Of a stretch of DNA of 64,000 bases, positions 27,607 to 37,576 are shown piece by piece. Both the position numbers and the translations under genes were made by a program. The DNA is from CAWIOX01 sp963837775. Lineage in GTDB: Bacteria > Pseudomonadota > Gammaproteobacteria > Burkholderiales > Burkholderiaceae_D. Every line of letters begins with the position of its first letter. Positions within the stretch are counted from its first letter, which is position 1. The DNA is taken from positions 310,001 through 374,000 of the forward strand of contig CAWIOX010000029.1 of the NCBI GenBank assembly GCA_963837775.1. The letters are read 5' to 3'. The notes beneath the pieces were generated by a model. It was given only the letters and a program-made list of their open reading frames with translations. It did no database searches and was not told the DNA's origin.

Positions 27607-28418
27607 CGCCCGAATGTTGCCTTGATGACTTCACATAAAGCGGCAACGGTATCCCCGTCATCGGTCAAAGGCTCCACCAATGCTGCCTTGCAGGCAGCCA
27701 CCGGGTCGCAACCAGCCTCGATCAGGCTGGCAGCATAGACCAGCAAGCGGGTCGACGCAGCCTCTTCAAGGTCGTGATCCTTGAGTTGACGGAAATGCCC
27801 GACCAGCGACACCAGCCGCGTTGCCAGCAGCGGATCGATGCCGGTTTCTGCAACAACAATCTTCTGTTCCAGGTCGGCCGGCGGAAAACCAAAGCTGAGC
27901 GCAACAAAACGCTGACGAGTCGATGGTTTAAGACTTTTCAGCAGATTCTGGTAACCGGGGTTGTACGAAACCACCAGCATGAAGTCATCTGGTGCATGCA
28001 GCTCTTCGCCGGTACGCTCGATAGGCAGGATGCGGCGATCATCCGTCAGCGGATGCAGCACCACTGTCGTGTCCTTGCGTGCCTCGACCACCTCATCCAG
28101 GTAACAGATGCCGCCCTGGCGCACTGCACGAGTCAACGGGCCATCGGACCAGACCGTCTGGCCATCGCCGATCAGGTGGCGACCAACCAGGTCGGCAGCG
28201 GTCAGATCATCGTGGCAGGCAACGGTGATCAGCGGGCGCGCCAGTCTGGCTGCCATATGCGCGACGAAGCGCGTCTTGCCACAACCGGTCGGCCCCTTGA
28301 TCAGCAGCGGCAAGCGATTGCGAAATGCATATTCAAACAGCTCGCACTCATTGCCCACCGGCTGATAGAACGGGATAGCAATATCGGCCAGCAAGCCGGG
28401 CGAGGTCAGGTCGTTCAT
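27603..28418 (-). CDS. norQ: NorQ, MoxR-type AAA+ ATPase
   Basis: 271 residues from MNDLTSPG. Walker A GPTGCGKT, Walker B ICYLDEV and sensor residues SYNPGYQ are typical of the CbbQ/NirQ/NorQ family. It works with NorD as a chaperone-like motor activating NO reductase. The start at 28418 is preferred over 28457 because homology begins there. Confidence 0.94.
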   Translation of the reverse strand: MNDLTSPGLLADIAIPFYQPVGNECELFEYAFRNRLPLLIKGPTGCGKTRFVAHMAARLARPLITVACHDDLTAADLVGRHLIGDGQTVWSDGPLTRAVRQGGICYLDEVVEARKDTTVVLHPLTDDRRILPIERTGEELHAPDDFMLVVSYNPGYQNLLKSLKPSTRQRFVALSFGFPPADLEQKIVVAETGIDPLLATRLVSLVGHFRQLKDHDLEEAASTRLLVYAASLIEAGCDPVAACKAALVEPLTDDGDTVAALCEVIKATFGR

Positions 28419-28440
28419 TTCATTTCTCCAAAGGTATATC

Positions 28441-28695
28441 TCAAGTGCGGAAAGCAAAGCTGATCAGACCCAGCACTACCACCAGCCAGCCCAATACGAT
28501 CCAGCGCCAAGGCCCGGCTACGCCCTGCAATGCCATAAAGCGGTCTATCACGATACGTCCCTTGATCAGGGTGATCAGCAGCACGGGAGTGATTACAGCA
28601 AGGCCGGAAAAACCATGCTCCGCCAGCCAGAATGTCAATCCGGTCAGGGCCAGCAGGCTTATCCACTGATAGGTAGCTGATTTTATTGTCGTCAT
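28441..28695 (-). CDS. norF: NorF-like small membrane protein (COX IV family)
   Basis: 84 residues with three hydrophobic helices, resembling prokaryotic cytochrome oxidase subunit IV (WLAEHGFSGLAVITPVLLIT then a C-terminal WLVVVLGLISFAF). Directly after norE, as in other nor operons; NorE/F support but are not essential for NO reduction. Confidence 0.8.
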   Translation of the reverse strand: MTTIKSATYQWISLLALTGLTFWLAEHGFSGLAVITPVLLITLIKGRIVIDRFMALQGVAGPWRWIVLGWLVVVLGLISFAFRT

Positions 28696-28701
28696 GATTT
28701 T

Positions 28702-29304
28702 TCAGTGCAGTACATAAATCAGGGGGAACAACACGATCCAGACCAGATCGACCATATGCCAGTAGGCGGCACCGGTCTCGACACCGGCATGATCGACCGA
28801 TGTATATCCGCCACGCCATGCTTTTAAAGCGACAGAACCGAGAATCACCATGCCGAGAATGACATGCATGAAATGGAAAAAGGCCAGAAAAAGGTAAAAC
28901 ATGTAGAAAATATTGGTCGACATCGTGATGCCCGCTTCAATCTTGGCACCGAACTCGATTAACTTCAGTATGACGAAGAAACTGCCGCAGACAATCGCGG
29001 CGATCAGCCACTGGGCACAACGCTGCCCGCGATTGCGCTGAATGGCCTCAACCGCCCTTACGACGAAATAACTGCTGGTGATTAACAGCACGGTATTGAT
29101 GGCACCGCTGACCCGGTCCAAATGCATCTGTGACGCATTGAAAAGTTCAATGTTGCGCGCACGCACAAATGCGTAAGCCAAAAAAAAGATGCCGAACACC
29201 AGCAGTTCGGCAAATATGAAACACCACATTGCCAAGTCACCGGGCAAATTGCGACCCAGCTTTGACGGGGGTAATACAGATAAACTTGCTTCCAAAACAA
29301 ACAT
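28702..29304 (-). CDS. norE: NorE, cytochrome oxidase subunit III-like
   Basis: 200 residues with five membrane segments. Signatures are the FIFAELLVFGIFF helix, the FFHFMHVILGM motif and the HMVDLVWIVLFPLIYV C-terminus of the CoxIII family. Located directly downstream of norB. The exact start is uncertain because AAGG abuts the ATG. Confidence 0.9.
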   Translation of the reverse strand: MFVLEASLSVLPPSKLGRNLPGDLAMWCFIFAELLVFGIFFLAYAFVRARNIELFNASQMHLDRVSGAINTVLLITSSYFVVRAVEAIQRNRGQRCAQWLIAAIVCGSFFVILKLIEFGAKIEAGITMSTNIFYMFYLFLAFFHFMHVILGMVILGSVALKAWRGGYTSVDHAGVETGAAYWHMVDLVWIVLFPLIYVLH

Positions 29305-29342
29305 CCTTGCCCACCCGGCGCAAGCCGGGCAGGCGTTCAGAC

Positions 29343-30719
29343 TCAGGCCGCAGTAACGTCCTTGCCTTTAATGAAGAAACTAGCGATGTAAAGTACCAGA
29401 CCGATCAAAAATATCACGCCTGTACCCTCACGCAGCCAGTAGAAAATGCGTAACTGATCCTGGGTTGCCATGAACGACAAAGGTTGAGTCGCCACACGCT
29501 GCAACCAGACCTGCAGAATGCCTGCAGCGGTCAGGAACAGCGTGATGAATACCATCGATACCGTCATCAGCCAGAACGACCACATTTCCAAAACCTGTGC
29601 ACGATTGCTGTTGGCAGCACGACCGCGCAGCATAGGCATGGCATAACTGATCATGGTCAGAACCACCATCGCATACGCACCGTAGAAGGCCATGTGGCCA
29701 TGCGCTGCTGTGATCTGCGTGCCGTGGGTATAGTAATTCACCGGAGCCAAGGTATGCAGGAAGCCCCACACGCCAGCGCCCAGGAAAGCCATCACACCCG
29801 TGCCCAATGCCCACAGTACCGCAGCCTTATTAGGATGATCGCGGCGGCGACGGTTCACCATATTGAATGCAAAGACGGTCATCATGAAGAATGGAATCGG
29901 TTCAAGAGCGGAGAACACGCTTCCCCACCATTGCCAGTATTCAGGTGTGCCAATCCAGAAATAGTGATGTCCAGTACCGATGATGCCGGAAATTAATGAC
30001 ATGGCAATAATCACATACAACCATTTTTCAATCACTTCACGATCGACACCAGTTACCTTGATCAGCACGAAAGCCAGCATCGCACCAAGAATCAGTTCCC
30101 AGACGCCTTCTACCCATAAATGCACAACCCACCACCAGTAGAATTTATCCTTAACCAGATTGCTCGGGTTGTAGAAAGAAAACAGGAAGAAGATCGCCAG
30201 CCCCCACAAACCGGCCAGCATCACAAGGCTGATACTGGTCTTGCGGCCACGTAGCACTGTCATCGAGATATTGAACAAGAATACCAGTGCGACGATGACG
30301 ATACCAACCTTGGTGATCAACGGCTGCTCCAGGAACTCACGTCCCATGGTTGCCAGCAGATCGTTGCCGGTATAGTGCGCCAGCGTAGCGTAAGGCACCG
30401 CCAGATAGCCGACTATCGTCAGCGCGCCGGCCACCAGGAACACCCAGAACATGAGCATCGCCAGTTTTGGACTATGCAATTCGCGCTCCGACTCCTCCGG
30501 AATCAGATAGTACGCGGCGCCCATGAAACCAAACAACAGCCAAACGATCAACAGATTGGTATGCACCATCCGCGCCACGTTGAACGGGATAGCCGGAAAC
30601 AGGAAATCCCCTATTACATACTGCAGCCCCATGATCAGGCCAAACAGAATCTGCCCGAGAAAAAGGCCTATCGCCGCGATGAAATATGGCTTCGCGACAG
30701 CCTGTGATTTGTATTGCAT
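29343..30719 (-). CDS. norB: nitric oxide reductase large subunit NorB
   Basis: 458 residues, 12 predicted helices, heme-copper oxidase superfamily, with NO as substrate and N2O as product. Heme and Fe-B histidines are seen in HTNLLIVW, the WWVVHLWVEGVWE helix (active-site His plus structural Glu), GTGHHYFWIG and the HGHMAFYGAYA helix. A GGAGG ribosome site lies 6 bases before the ATG. It follows norC by about 41 bases. Confidence 0.97.
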   Translation of the reverse strand: MQYKSQAVAKPYFIAAIGLFLGQILFGLIMGLQYVIGDFLFPAIPFNVARMVHTNLLIVWLLFGFMGAAYYLIPEESERELHSPKLAMLMFWVFLVAGALTIVGYLAVPYATLAHYTGNDLLATMGREFLEQPLITKVGIVIVALVFLFNISMTVLRGRKTSISLVMLAGLWGLAIFFLFSFYNPSNLVKDKFYWWWVVHLWVEGVWELILGAMLAFVLIKVTGVDREVIEKWLYVIIAMSLISGIIGTGHHYFWIGTPEYWQWWGSVFSALEPIPFFMMTVFAFNMVNRRRRDHPNKAAVLWALGTGVMAFLGAGVWGFLHTLAPVNYYTHGTQITAAHGHMAFYGAYAMVVLTMISYAMPMLRGRAANSNRAQVLEMWSFWLMTVSMVFITLFLTAAGILQVWLQRVATQPLSFMATQDQLRIFYWLREGTGVIFLIGLVLYIASFFIKGKDVTAA

Positions 30720-30760
30720 TTATATCCTCCGCTTGTTGCATCTTATTTTTTGCGTCATGG

Positions 30761-31186
30761 TCAGCCTTCGATGTTCGGTGGCCACTTGTTGGTGTTAATT
30801 TCTGATGTGTACTTCAGGAAATTCACCATGTCATCCAACTCCGCATCGGTCAGATGAAATTGCGGCATTTGTCGACGACCAGGTGCACCGGTAGGTTGCG
30901 CCTTAATCCAGCCCTTGATGAATTCAGGACCGCGACGGGTGTAGACATTCCCCAGCTCAGGTGCAAAATAAGCGCCTTCACCCAACAGCGTATGACAACC
31001 GATACAGTTACGCGTCTCCCATATATGCTTGCCTCGCACCACTGATTCAGTCAGGTTTGCCCGATTATCCCGCTTGGGTAAAGTGGCATTCGTGTCAAAT
31101 GTCAGCGCCAGAAACAGCAAAAAGAAAAATACCGAGCCGCCATAAAAGATATTTCTGGCAGTCGATTTTGTGAATGCTGAGCTCAT
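30761..31186 (-). CDS. norC: nitric oxide reductase small subunit NorC
   Basis: 141 residues, a membrane-anchored mono-heme c cytochrome: one TM segment (about 16-30) and heme motif C61-IGC-H65. The axial methionine is likely in RQMPQFHLT. It passes electrons to NorB. I use the ATG at 31186 rather than the longer frame. Confidence 0.95.
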   Translation of the reverse strand: MSSAFTKSTARNIFYGGSVFFFLLFLALTFDTNATLPKRDNRANLTESVVRGKHIWETRNCIGCHTLLGEGAYFAPELGNVYTRRGPEFIKGWIKAQPTGAPGRRQMPQFHLTDAELDDMVNFLKYTSEINTNKWPPNIEG

Positions 31187-31209
31187 GTTAAGTAAATTCC
31201 TTTCATTAT

Positions 31210-31221
31210 TATTCGCGAATA
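31210..31221. promoter_or_regulatory. 12-base palindrome in the norC leader
   Basis: TATTCGCGAATA, perfect, 24 bases upstream of the norC ATG. No known regulator site matches it with confidence. Confidence 0.25.
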
Positions 31222-31326
31222 AAGCGCCAGCAGAGCCTATCGTCATGACATGAAAATACTGACTATGTCATTTGAACAATATTGTACACATGAAAAACAC
31301 GACAACCTTAACATCCATCAAGAAAT

Positions 31327-31347
31327 ACATGGATTTTTAATCCATGT
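31327..31347 (-). terminator. hairpin after rmuC
   Basis: Perfect 9-base arms ACATGGATT / AATCCATGT with a TTT loop, 38 bases past the rmuC stop. It could also end transcripts in the other direction. Confidence 0.45.
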
Positions 31348-31384
31348 TACCAGCAAAAGCACTTTCACTGAGTATAGCGCCCAT

Positions 31385-32846
31385 TTAGACAGAAGATACC
31401 TCTGCATCAACATCACCACCGAGCAATTGCTGCACCATCTCGGATGGCAATGCCTCAACCGATTTCAGCTTGCGCGTCATCTGCCGGGTTCGTGTTTCGG
31501 CGCTCTCGATATTTTTCGCAGCACGCTCCAGCGTTGCCTTTGTCGCGGCCAGGACTTCGCCGAACTTGCCGAACTCGGTCTTGACCGCCCCCAGAACCTG
31601 CCACACTTCGGAGGATCGCTTTTCCAGCGCCAGCGTACGAAAGCCCATCTGCAGGCTATTCAGCAATGCCGACAAGGTGGATGGGCCGGCAATGGTGACC
31701 CGATGCAGGCGCTGCAACTCATCCGCCAGACCCGGTCGCCGCATTACCTCGGCATACAAGCCCTCGGTCGGCAGGAACAGAATGGCAAAATCAGTCGTCA
31801 GCGGCGGCGACAGGTATTTTTCGGCAATAGTCTTGGCCTCGCCACGCACTGCGCGTTCCAGTTCGCGCCCTGCCGTTGCCACGCCTTCCGCATCGGCACG
31901 GTCGGCCGCCTCGGCCAGACGTTCATATTGCTCTTTCGGGAACTTGGCATCGATCGGCATCCAGACCGGCGTACCGCCATCATTATTGCCAGGCAATTTG
32001 ATCGCAAACTCGACCCGCGCACCGCTGCCCGGGATGGTTTCGACGTTCTTCGCATACTGGTCCACCGTCAACATCTGCTCCAACAGCATTTCCAGTTGCA
32101 CCTCGCCCCAGGTGCCGCGCGTCTTGACATTGGTCAGCACGCGCTTGAGGTCGCCGACGCCGATGGCCAGCGTCTGCATCTCGCCCAGCCCCTGATGCAC
32201 CTTTTCCAGCCGATCGGAGACCAGCTTGAACGACTCGCCCAGCCTCTGCTCCAGCGTCGCGTGCAATTTTTCGTCGACCGTCTTGCGCATTTCCTCCAAA
32301 CGGCTGGCGTTATCTGTTTGCAGATCCCCGATCTTGGCTTCCAATGTGGCACGCACCTCGGCCATGCGCTGCGCATTGGATTCCGTCAGTGTCGACAATG
32401 ACTGGTTGAGCGTGTCGCCGAAGTGCTTGAGCGACAGCGCCTGCTCCTCACGCGCTGTTTGCGCCTGCATGACGACGGCCTGCCGCATATCCTCCAGTTG
32501 CTGCCGGTTAACCTCATTCAATTTAGCCAGTTGCTGACCGAAGGAATTGATTTGTTTGTTCTGCAGCGTCGCCACGCTGGTCAGTTGCGCGGCGAGGGTT
32601 TGCTGGAATTGCGCAAAATTGCCGGTGAGTTCCTGACGCGTGCCTTGCGCTGTTTGTTGCACCTGGGTACGCAATTCACGCTCGGTACGCTCGCTGATGT
32701 CCTTCTGATGTTGCTGCAAATCGCTTTTCAGCTGCGCGATGTGCGGCAACATGTCCGTCGCCGCGCCCGCGCAGCAGCGCAATGGCTTGCAGAATCAGGA
32801 CGGTGACTGCCAGCAGCAACAGGAGAAGAAATTCGGTTTGAGTCAT
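31385..32846 (-). CDS. rmuC: RmuC family DNA recombination protein, N-terminal frameshift
   Basis: RmuC limits inversion at short inverted repeats. The open frame from 32782 lacks a sensible start. One base less at about 32756 joins it to a proper N-terminus at 32846 (MTQTEFLLLLL..AVTVLIL), a single membrane anchor as in family members. A long coiled-coil follows, then the conserved domain with ETIPGSGARVEFAIKLP and the PIDAKFPKEQYERL signature. The rebuilt length is about 486 residues. Confidence 0.88.
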
Positions 32847-32924
32847 GGTTTCGGGCTAGTTACAGAAAAGAGAAAGGCAGGCCAAAGCCTGCCTTTTCAG
32901 GAATGAAAGAAATTAAATGGCGAG

Positions 32925-33338
32925 TCAATGCACCGGACATTCTGCCTTGTTGCGCATCCAGTCGGCAGTCTGATAAAACGACTCCATCAGGCGCTGCTGC
33001 AGCGTTGCCTCCAGCGCAACATCCTGCATTGCCCATGCCATGCAGCGCAACCACTGGTCGCGCTCATCGGACGCAATCGGATAAGGCAGATGCCGCGCGC
33101 GCAGGCGAGGATGGCCGAAACGCTCGATATACAGATCAGGCCCGCCAGTCCAGCCAGACAGGAACCAGTGCAATTTGTCGCGCGAACTGTCGAGCGGCGT
33201 CGGGTGCAGTTTGCGGATGCCGGCGAATTCAGGCTCCAGTTCCATCAGATCATAGAAACGATCGACCAGTTCGCGCAGCTTGGCATCGCCGCCGATCAGC
33301 TCGAATACGGATTGTGTTAGAGGTTCTTCATTTGTCAT
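32925..33338 (-). CDS. truncated haemoglobin, group II
   Basis: 137 residues from MTNEEPLT. Family features are FYDLMELEPEFAGIRKLHP, the LDSSRDKLHWFLSGWTGGP block, the proximal histidine segment ERFGHPRLRARHLPYPI and W in the WLRCMAWAM helix. Such globins bind O2 and NO; sitting between nor and nir loci, a role in NO handling is plausible. It starts 13 bases after the end of the FtsX-type gene. Confidence 0.88.
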   Translation of the reverse strand: MTNEEPLTQSVFELIGGDAKLRELVDRFYDLMELEPEFAGIRKLHPTPLDSSRDKLHWFLSGWTGGPDLYIERFGHPRLRARHLPYPIASDERDQWLRCMAWAMQDVALEATLQQRLMESFYQTADWMRNKAECPVH

Positions 33339-33351
33339 GGGTTCGATAATA

Positions 33352-35858
33352 TCAGGCCTCGCGCAGCGTCTGCAACGGCGGCTGATTGAGCACCTTGCGC
33401 AATCCCAGCCAGCCGCCGGCAAAGGCGCACAAGGCACCGGCAACCATGCCCGACCACCCAGACCGAAGGGTTGAACACCCACTCGAACTTGAACGCGTAA
33501 CGCGCCAGCGACCAGCCGACAGCAGCCGCGCCGGTGGCAGCCAACAGGCCCGCCAAGCTGCCCACCAGCAAGAACTCGACCCCTTGCGCGCGCGACAATT
33601 CCCTGCGGGTCGCACCCAGCGCGCGCAACAAACCGGCCTCGCGGGTGCGCTCATCCTGCGATCCGATCAATGCCGCATACAGCACCATCACACCGGATGC
33701 CAGCGTAAACAGGAACAGGAATTCCACCGCCGTGATGACCTGATCGAGCACATCCTGGATTTGCCTGAGGACGCTGCCCAGATCGATCACAGTCAGATTC
33801 GGAAAGTCGCGCGTCAACATGTTCACCACACTGCGCTGCGACTCCGGCAAATGGAAGGCGGTCATCCAGGTCCGAGGCGTATCCGCCATCAATCCCGGAT
33901 TCATGATGACGAAAAAATTGGCGCGCATCGAACTCCAGTCCAGCTTGCGCAGGCTGCTTACCTGCGCACTGACTTGCTGCCCGGCTATGTCAAATGTCAG
34001 TTTATCGCCCAGTTTCAGACGCAGGGTCTTGGCCAGTCCCTCTTCAACCGATGCTTCCGGCTTGCTGTCGTCATACCAGTGACCAGCCACGATCTGATTC
34101 TCGGGAGGCAAGTCACGGACGCTGGACAGATTGAATTCCCGCTCAACCAGCCGTTTCGCGCGGTCGTCCGCAAACGCATTGCCGTCGATGGCGACATCGT
34201 TGACTTCAATCAGCCTGCCGCGAATCATCGGATACAGCAGCGGGCTGGCGATACCGTTTTGCGCCAGACGTGCAGCAATCTCGTTTTTTTGATCCGGCTG
34301 GATATTGATGACAAACTGGTTTGGCGCATCGGCTGGCGTCGCTTTGCGCCACGCGCTCGACCAGATCGCCGCGCACCACCGTCAATATCAACAAGGCCAT
34401 CAAGCCAAGCGCCAGCGCGACGACCTGCACCACGGTCGCACCGGAGCGACGCTGCAGCGACAGCACCGCGAAACGCCAGCTTTGATTGTCAATCGCGCCG
34501 CGCAGATGCCGCAGCGACTGCAGGCTCAGCCAGGCAATCAGCGCAAACATCAGCAAGCCGCCAAAAAATCCCGCTGCGGTCAACATGCCCAGCTTCGGAT
34601 CGCCAGCCTGCCACAATAGCAATCCAACGAAGACGCAGGCCGCCAGCCCATAAGTCGCCAATGCCAGCGGTTTGGGTGCATCTTTCTCGCGCCGCAGCAC
34701 CCGGTTATACGGCACATTGCGCAGTTGCAGGATGGGTGGCAAGGCAAACCCGAGCAACAGCAACAGGCCAGTTAGCACGCCATGCACTGCAGGCAAAAAA
34801 GTAGCAGGCGGCAATTCATTCGACACCAGACGGCCCAGCCATTCGAGCAACACAAAATGGGCGGCAAAACCGGTCAGTACGCCGATAGCGCACCCCAGTA
34901 AGCCGATTACCAGGAACTCCAGCAGATACAACACCGTTACCTGGTTTTGCGTCATTCCAAGGCAGCGTAGCATCGCGCAAGCATCCAGATGGCGCTGCAT
35001 GAAACGGCGCGCCGCCATGGCCACCGCAACTGCGGCGAGCATCGCCGACAACAAGCCGACCAGGGACAGGAATTGATCGGCACGATCCAGCGTCGCGCGC
35101 ATTTCCGGACGGCCTGACTCCAGCGACTCCAGCCGTATCCCTTTGAGATGAGCGCTATCGATGCTGGCCTGCACCCATTGCTGGAATCCCAAGGTAGCGG
35201 CCGGACTGCCTGCCGCCAGCAAACGGTAAGTCACGCGGGAACCGGCCTGCACCAGATGGGTCGCGTCCAGATCCGATGCCGCCAGCATCACGCGTGGCGC
35301 AAAATTCATGAAGGCGGCGCCGCGATCCGGCTCGGATGCAATCATTCCGCCGATGCGAAACACCTTGTCGCCGAGTTTCAGCACATCGCCCACCGCGACG
35401 TTCAAACTGGAAAGCAGGCTGGCATCGGCCCAGACCGTACCGGACGCAGGGATGTCGCGCGTAGCCACTGCTGCGCCACTGCGCGCATCGAACAGCTTCA
35501 GGCTGCCGCGCAAGGGATAGCCGGGCGAGACGGCCTTGAGCGCCACCAGTTGCGCGACGGCGCTATCGCCCTCACCGACCGAAGCCATGCTGGGAAACGA
35601 AATGGTATCGGCCAGCGACAAACCGCGCTGCCGCGCCTGCTCGCGCCAGGCGGCACTGATTGGCTGATCGGCATTGATCAGCAAATCCGCGCCCAGCAAT
35701 TGGTGCGCATCGCGCTCCAGCCCGGTACGCATGCGATCGACGAAAAAGCCGACCGAGGACAAGGCGGCGACCGCGACAACCAGTGCCAGCAGCAAAAAAC
35801 GCAACTCGCCTGCGCGCCAGTCGCGCAGGGTCATCCGCAGCGACTGCATGACGATCAA
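33352..35858 (-). pseudogene. FtsX-type ABC transporter permease, YbbP-like, two frameshifts
   Basis: Large permease with MacB/FtsX domains at both ends, rebuilt at about 834 residues. TM segments include the N-terminal LLLALVVAVAALSSVGFFV and blocks near residues 260-500. Conserved parts are the periplasmic MIASEPDRGAAFMNFAPRV and the NQFVINIQPDQ stretch right after the first break. Breaks lie at about 34352 and 33449, both equivalent to +1. It probably extracts or exports lipoprotein or lysophospholipid-like substrates with a YbbA ATPase, but no ATPase gene is adjacent here. Confidence 0.8.
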
Positions 35859-35930
35859 CTGAGCCGCCCTTTCGCCCTGATTTCGCCGCTCCGATGAAAG
35901 CCAGCTGTCAAGGCCAGCGGCGAAAACGAC

Positions 35931-36296
35931 TCAACCACGGCGATTTCCATCATCCTGATTGCGGTCATGGCGGCGGCCAAGATTGCGCGACACGGGAATC
36001 GAGCCGGAACGCGCAATCAACATCATCATCCCGGCTGCGATCAGCATCACAGGAATGATGAAGCGCCAGCCGACATAGTAGTAATGATGCAAGAACGACA
36101 TCACGCCAGCCAGCATCAGCAGCGGTCCGGCGACGATCGATGATTTGGTCACGCCATCGAGCAACAGGATCGCGATGCCGGCACCCGCCAGGCCGAGTAT
36201 CCACAGCCAATGCACCTCCGGCAGCCAGTCCAGATTACTCAGCAACCAGACCGCACCCAGGACTATCATTACGATGGGGAACGTGGCATCTTTCAT
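35931..36296 (-). CDS. small membrane protein (LiaF/LiaI-type TM domain)
   Basis: About 121 residues with four closely spaced helices (PIVMIVLGAVWLLSNLDWLP; WILGLAGAGIAILLLDG; AGPLLMLAGVMSFLHHYY; FIIPVMLIAAGMMMLIA) and a charged tail. The first helix and the NLDWLPEV element match the LiaF/DUF5668-type transmembrane region. The start at 36296 is chosen because AAAGG then sits six bases upstream. Function unknown. Confidence 0.75.
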   Translation of the reverse strand: MKDATFPIVMIVLGAVWLLSNLDWLPEVHWLWILGLAGAGIAILLLDGVTKSSIVAGPLLMLAGVMSFLHHYYYVGWRFIIPVMLIAAGMMMLIARSGSIPVSRNLGRRHDRNQDDGNRRG

Positions 36297-36351
36297 CGAC
36301 ATCCTTTCTCTCCGGCAAGCGCCAGTCACCATCCTGAAAATCATAAAAACT

Positions 36352-36428
36352 AGGGGGTATGATGGAAAATACCCGCTCTGCCGCAATACTTACAAGGCAT
36401 AAAAAATATACCCCCACCTGTATTAATT
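36352..36428 (+). repeat. dispersed ~80-bp intergenic repeat, copy D
   Basis: Begins AGGGGGTATGATGGAAAAT, has the core TCTGCCGCAAT, then CAAGGCATAAAAAATATA, and ends CCCCCACCTGTATTAAT. Located at the 3' end of the purine deaminase gene. Confidence 0.65.
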
Positions 36429-36438
36429 CACTGAAAAA

Positions 36439-37470
36439 TCACGCACCCCAGTCCATTTCGCAAAAAAATTCATCCACCTCGGCCAGATAGCGTCGTTTTT
36501 CCCTGTCGCCCAGGAATGCCGCATTGAAACTGTTACGCGCCAGTTGTTGCGCATGACGCATTTCCAGCGGCAGCGCCTCGAAGCAGGCAGTCAAATTATC
36601 GTTCATGTAACCGCCGAAATAGGCGGGATCATCGGAATTGACGGTTGCCATCAGGCCGGCATCCAGCAACTGCAGCAGATTATGCTGACTCATCTGCTCG
36701 AACACGCGCAGCTTGACGTTGGACAAGGGGCACACGGTCAGCGGCACCTGCTCCTGCGCCAGTCTCAGCGTCAACTCTGCATCCTCCAGGCAGCGCACGC
36801 CGTGGTCGATGCGCTCGACCTGGAGCACGTCCAGCGCGGTCTGGATATATTCCGGCGGCCCTTCTTCGCCGGCATGTGCGACCAGATGCAGCTCCAGCTC
36901 CTTGCAGCGGGCGAAAACACGGGCGAATTTCTCCGGCGGATGGCCGCGCTCCGACGAATCCAGCCCGACGCCGATGAATTTGTCGCGAAATGGCAAGGCC
37001 TGCTCCAGCGTCTCGAACGCCTCTTCTTCAGACAGATGGCGCAGGAAACACAGGATCAGGCTGGCGCTGACATCGAGCTTGTCGCGCGCATCCTGACAGG
37101 CGCGGTAAATGCCGTTGATCACGACCTCCATCGCTACGCCGCGCGCGGTATGGGTTTGCGGATCGAAGAAGATTTCCGCATGGCGCACGTTATCTTCCTG
37201 CGCGCGCAGCAGGTAAGCGCTCGTCATGTCGTAAAAATCCTGCTCCGTCAGCAGCACACTGGCTCCTGCATAGTAGATATCCAGAAAGGACTGCAGGTCG
37301 GTGAACGCGTAGGCGCGGCGCAACTCTTCTACCGACGCATAGGCAAGTGTGACTTGATTGCGCTTGGCCAGCGCAAAAATCAGTTCCGGCTCGAGCGAAC
37401 CCTCGATATGGATATGCAGTTCCGCCTTGGGCATGTTCTGCACGATATTGCGTAACGTATTGTTCATCAT
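36439..37470 (-). CDS. add: adenosine/adenine deaminase
   Basis: 343-residue amidohydrolase. The zinc site is H19/H21 in HIHIEGS, with HAGEEGPPEY and the SDDPAYFGGY metal-aspartate motif. These two motifs resemble the adenine deaminase branch (Aah1 type) more than classical adenosine deaminase, so it probably converts adenine to hypoxanthine. Monocistronic. Confidence 0.9.
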   Translation of the reverse strand: MMNNTLRNIVQNMPKAELHIHIEGSLEPELIFALAKRNQVTLAYASVEELRRAYAFTDLQSFLDIYYAGASVLLTEQDFYDMTSAYLLRAQEDNVRHAEIFFDPQTHTARGVAMEVVINGIYRACQDARDKLDVSASLILCFLRHLSEEEAFETLEQALPFRDKFIGVGLDSSERGHPPEKFARVFARCKELELHLVAHAGEEGPPEYIQTALDVLQVERIDHGVRCLEDAELTLRLAQEQVPLTVCPLSNVKLRVFEQMSQHNLLQLLDAGLMATVNSDDPAYFGGYMNDNLTACFEALPLEMRHAQQLARNSFNAAFLGDREKRRYLAEVDEFFCEMDWGA

Positions 37471-37523
37471 GCTCCCCTCACTCTATTCGTAGCCATTACT
37501 TTACAGCAGGATGGCTCACAATG

Positions 37524-37557
37524 AAAAAGGCCGCTTGCACAGGCAAGCGGCCTTTTT
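37524..37557. terminator. bidirectional terminator between nirN and add
   Basis: Long perfect hairpin: AAAAAGGCCGCTTG / CAAGCGGCCTTTTT with a 6-base loop. A-run and T-run on either side fit termination in both directions; it would end the nir operon. Its stem closely resembles the tRNA-Ser terminator at 50814. Confidence 0.8.
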
Positions 37558-37576
37558 CCCAGAAGTTTGCGGCCAA

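Noticed and set aside
31187..31384. NorR/NsrR site upstream of norC
   Set aside because: Short palindromes are present (TATTCGCGAATA; ATGACAT/ATGTCAT) but none fits a known NO-regulator consensus well.
31250..32401. 383-codon plus-strand frame opposite rmuC
   Set aside because: Shadow of rmuC; His/Arg/Leu-rich with no recognisable motif.
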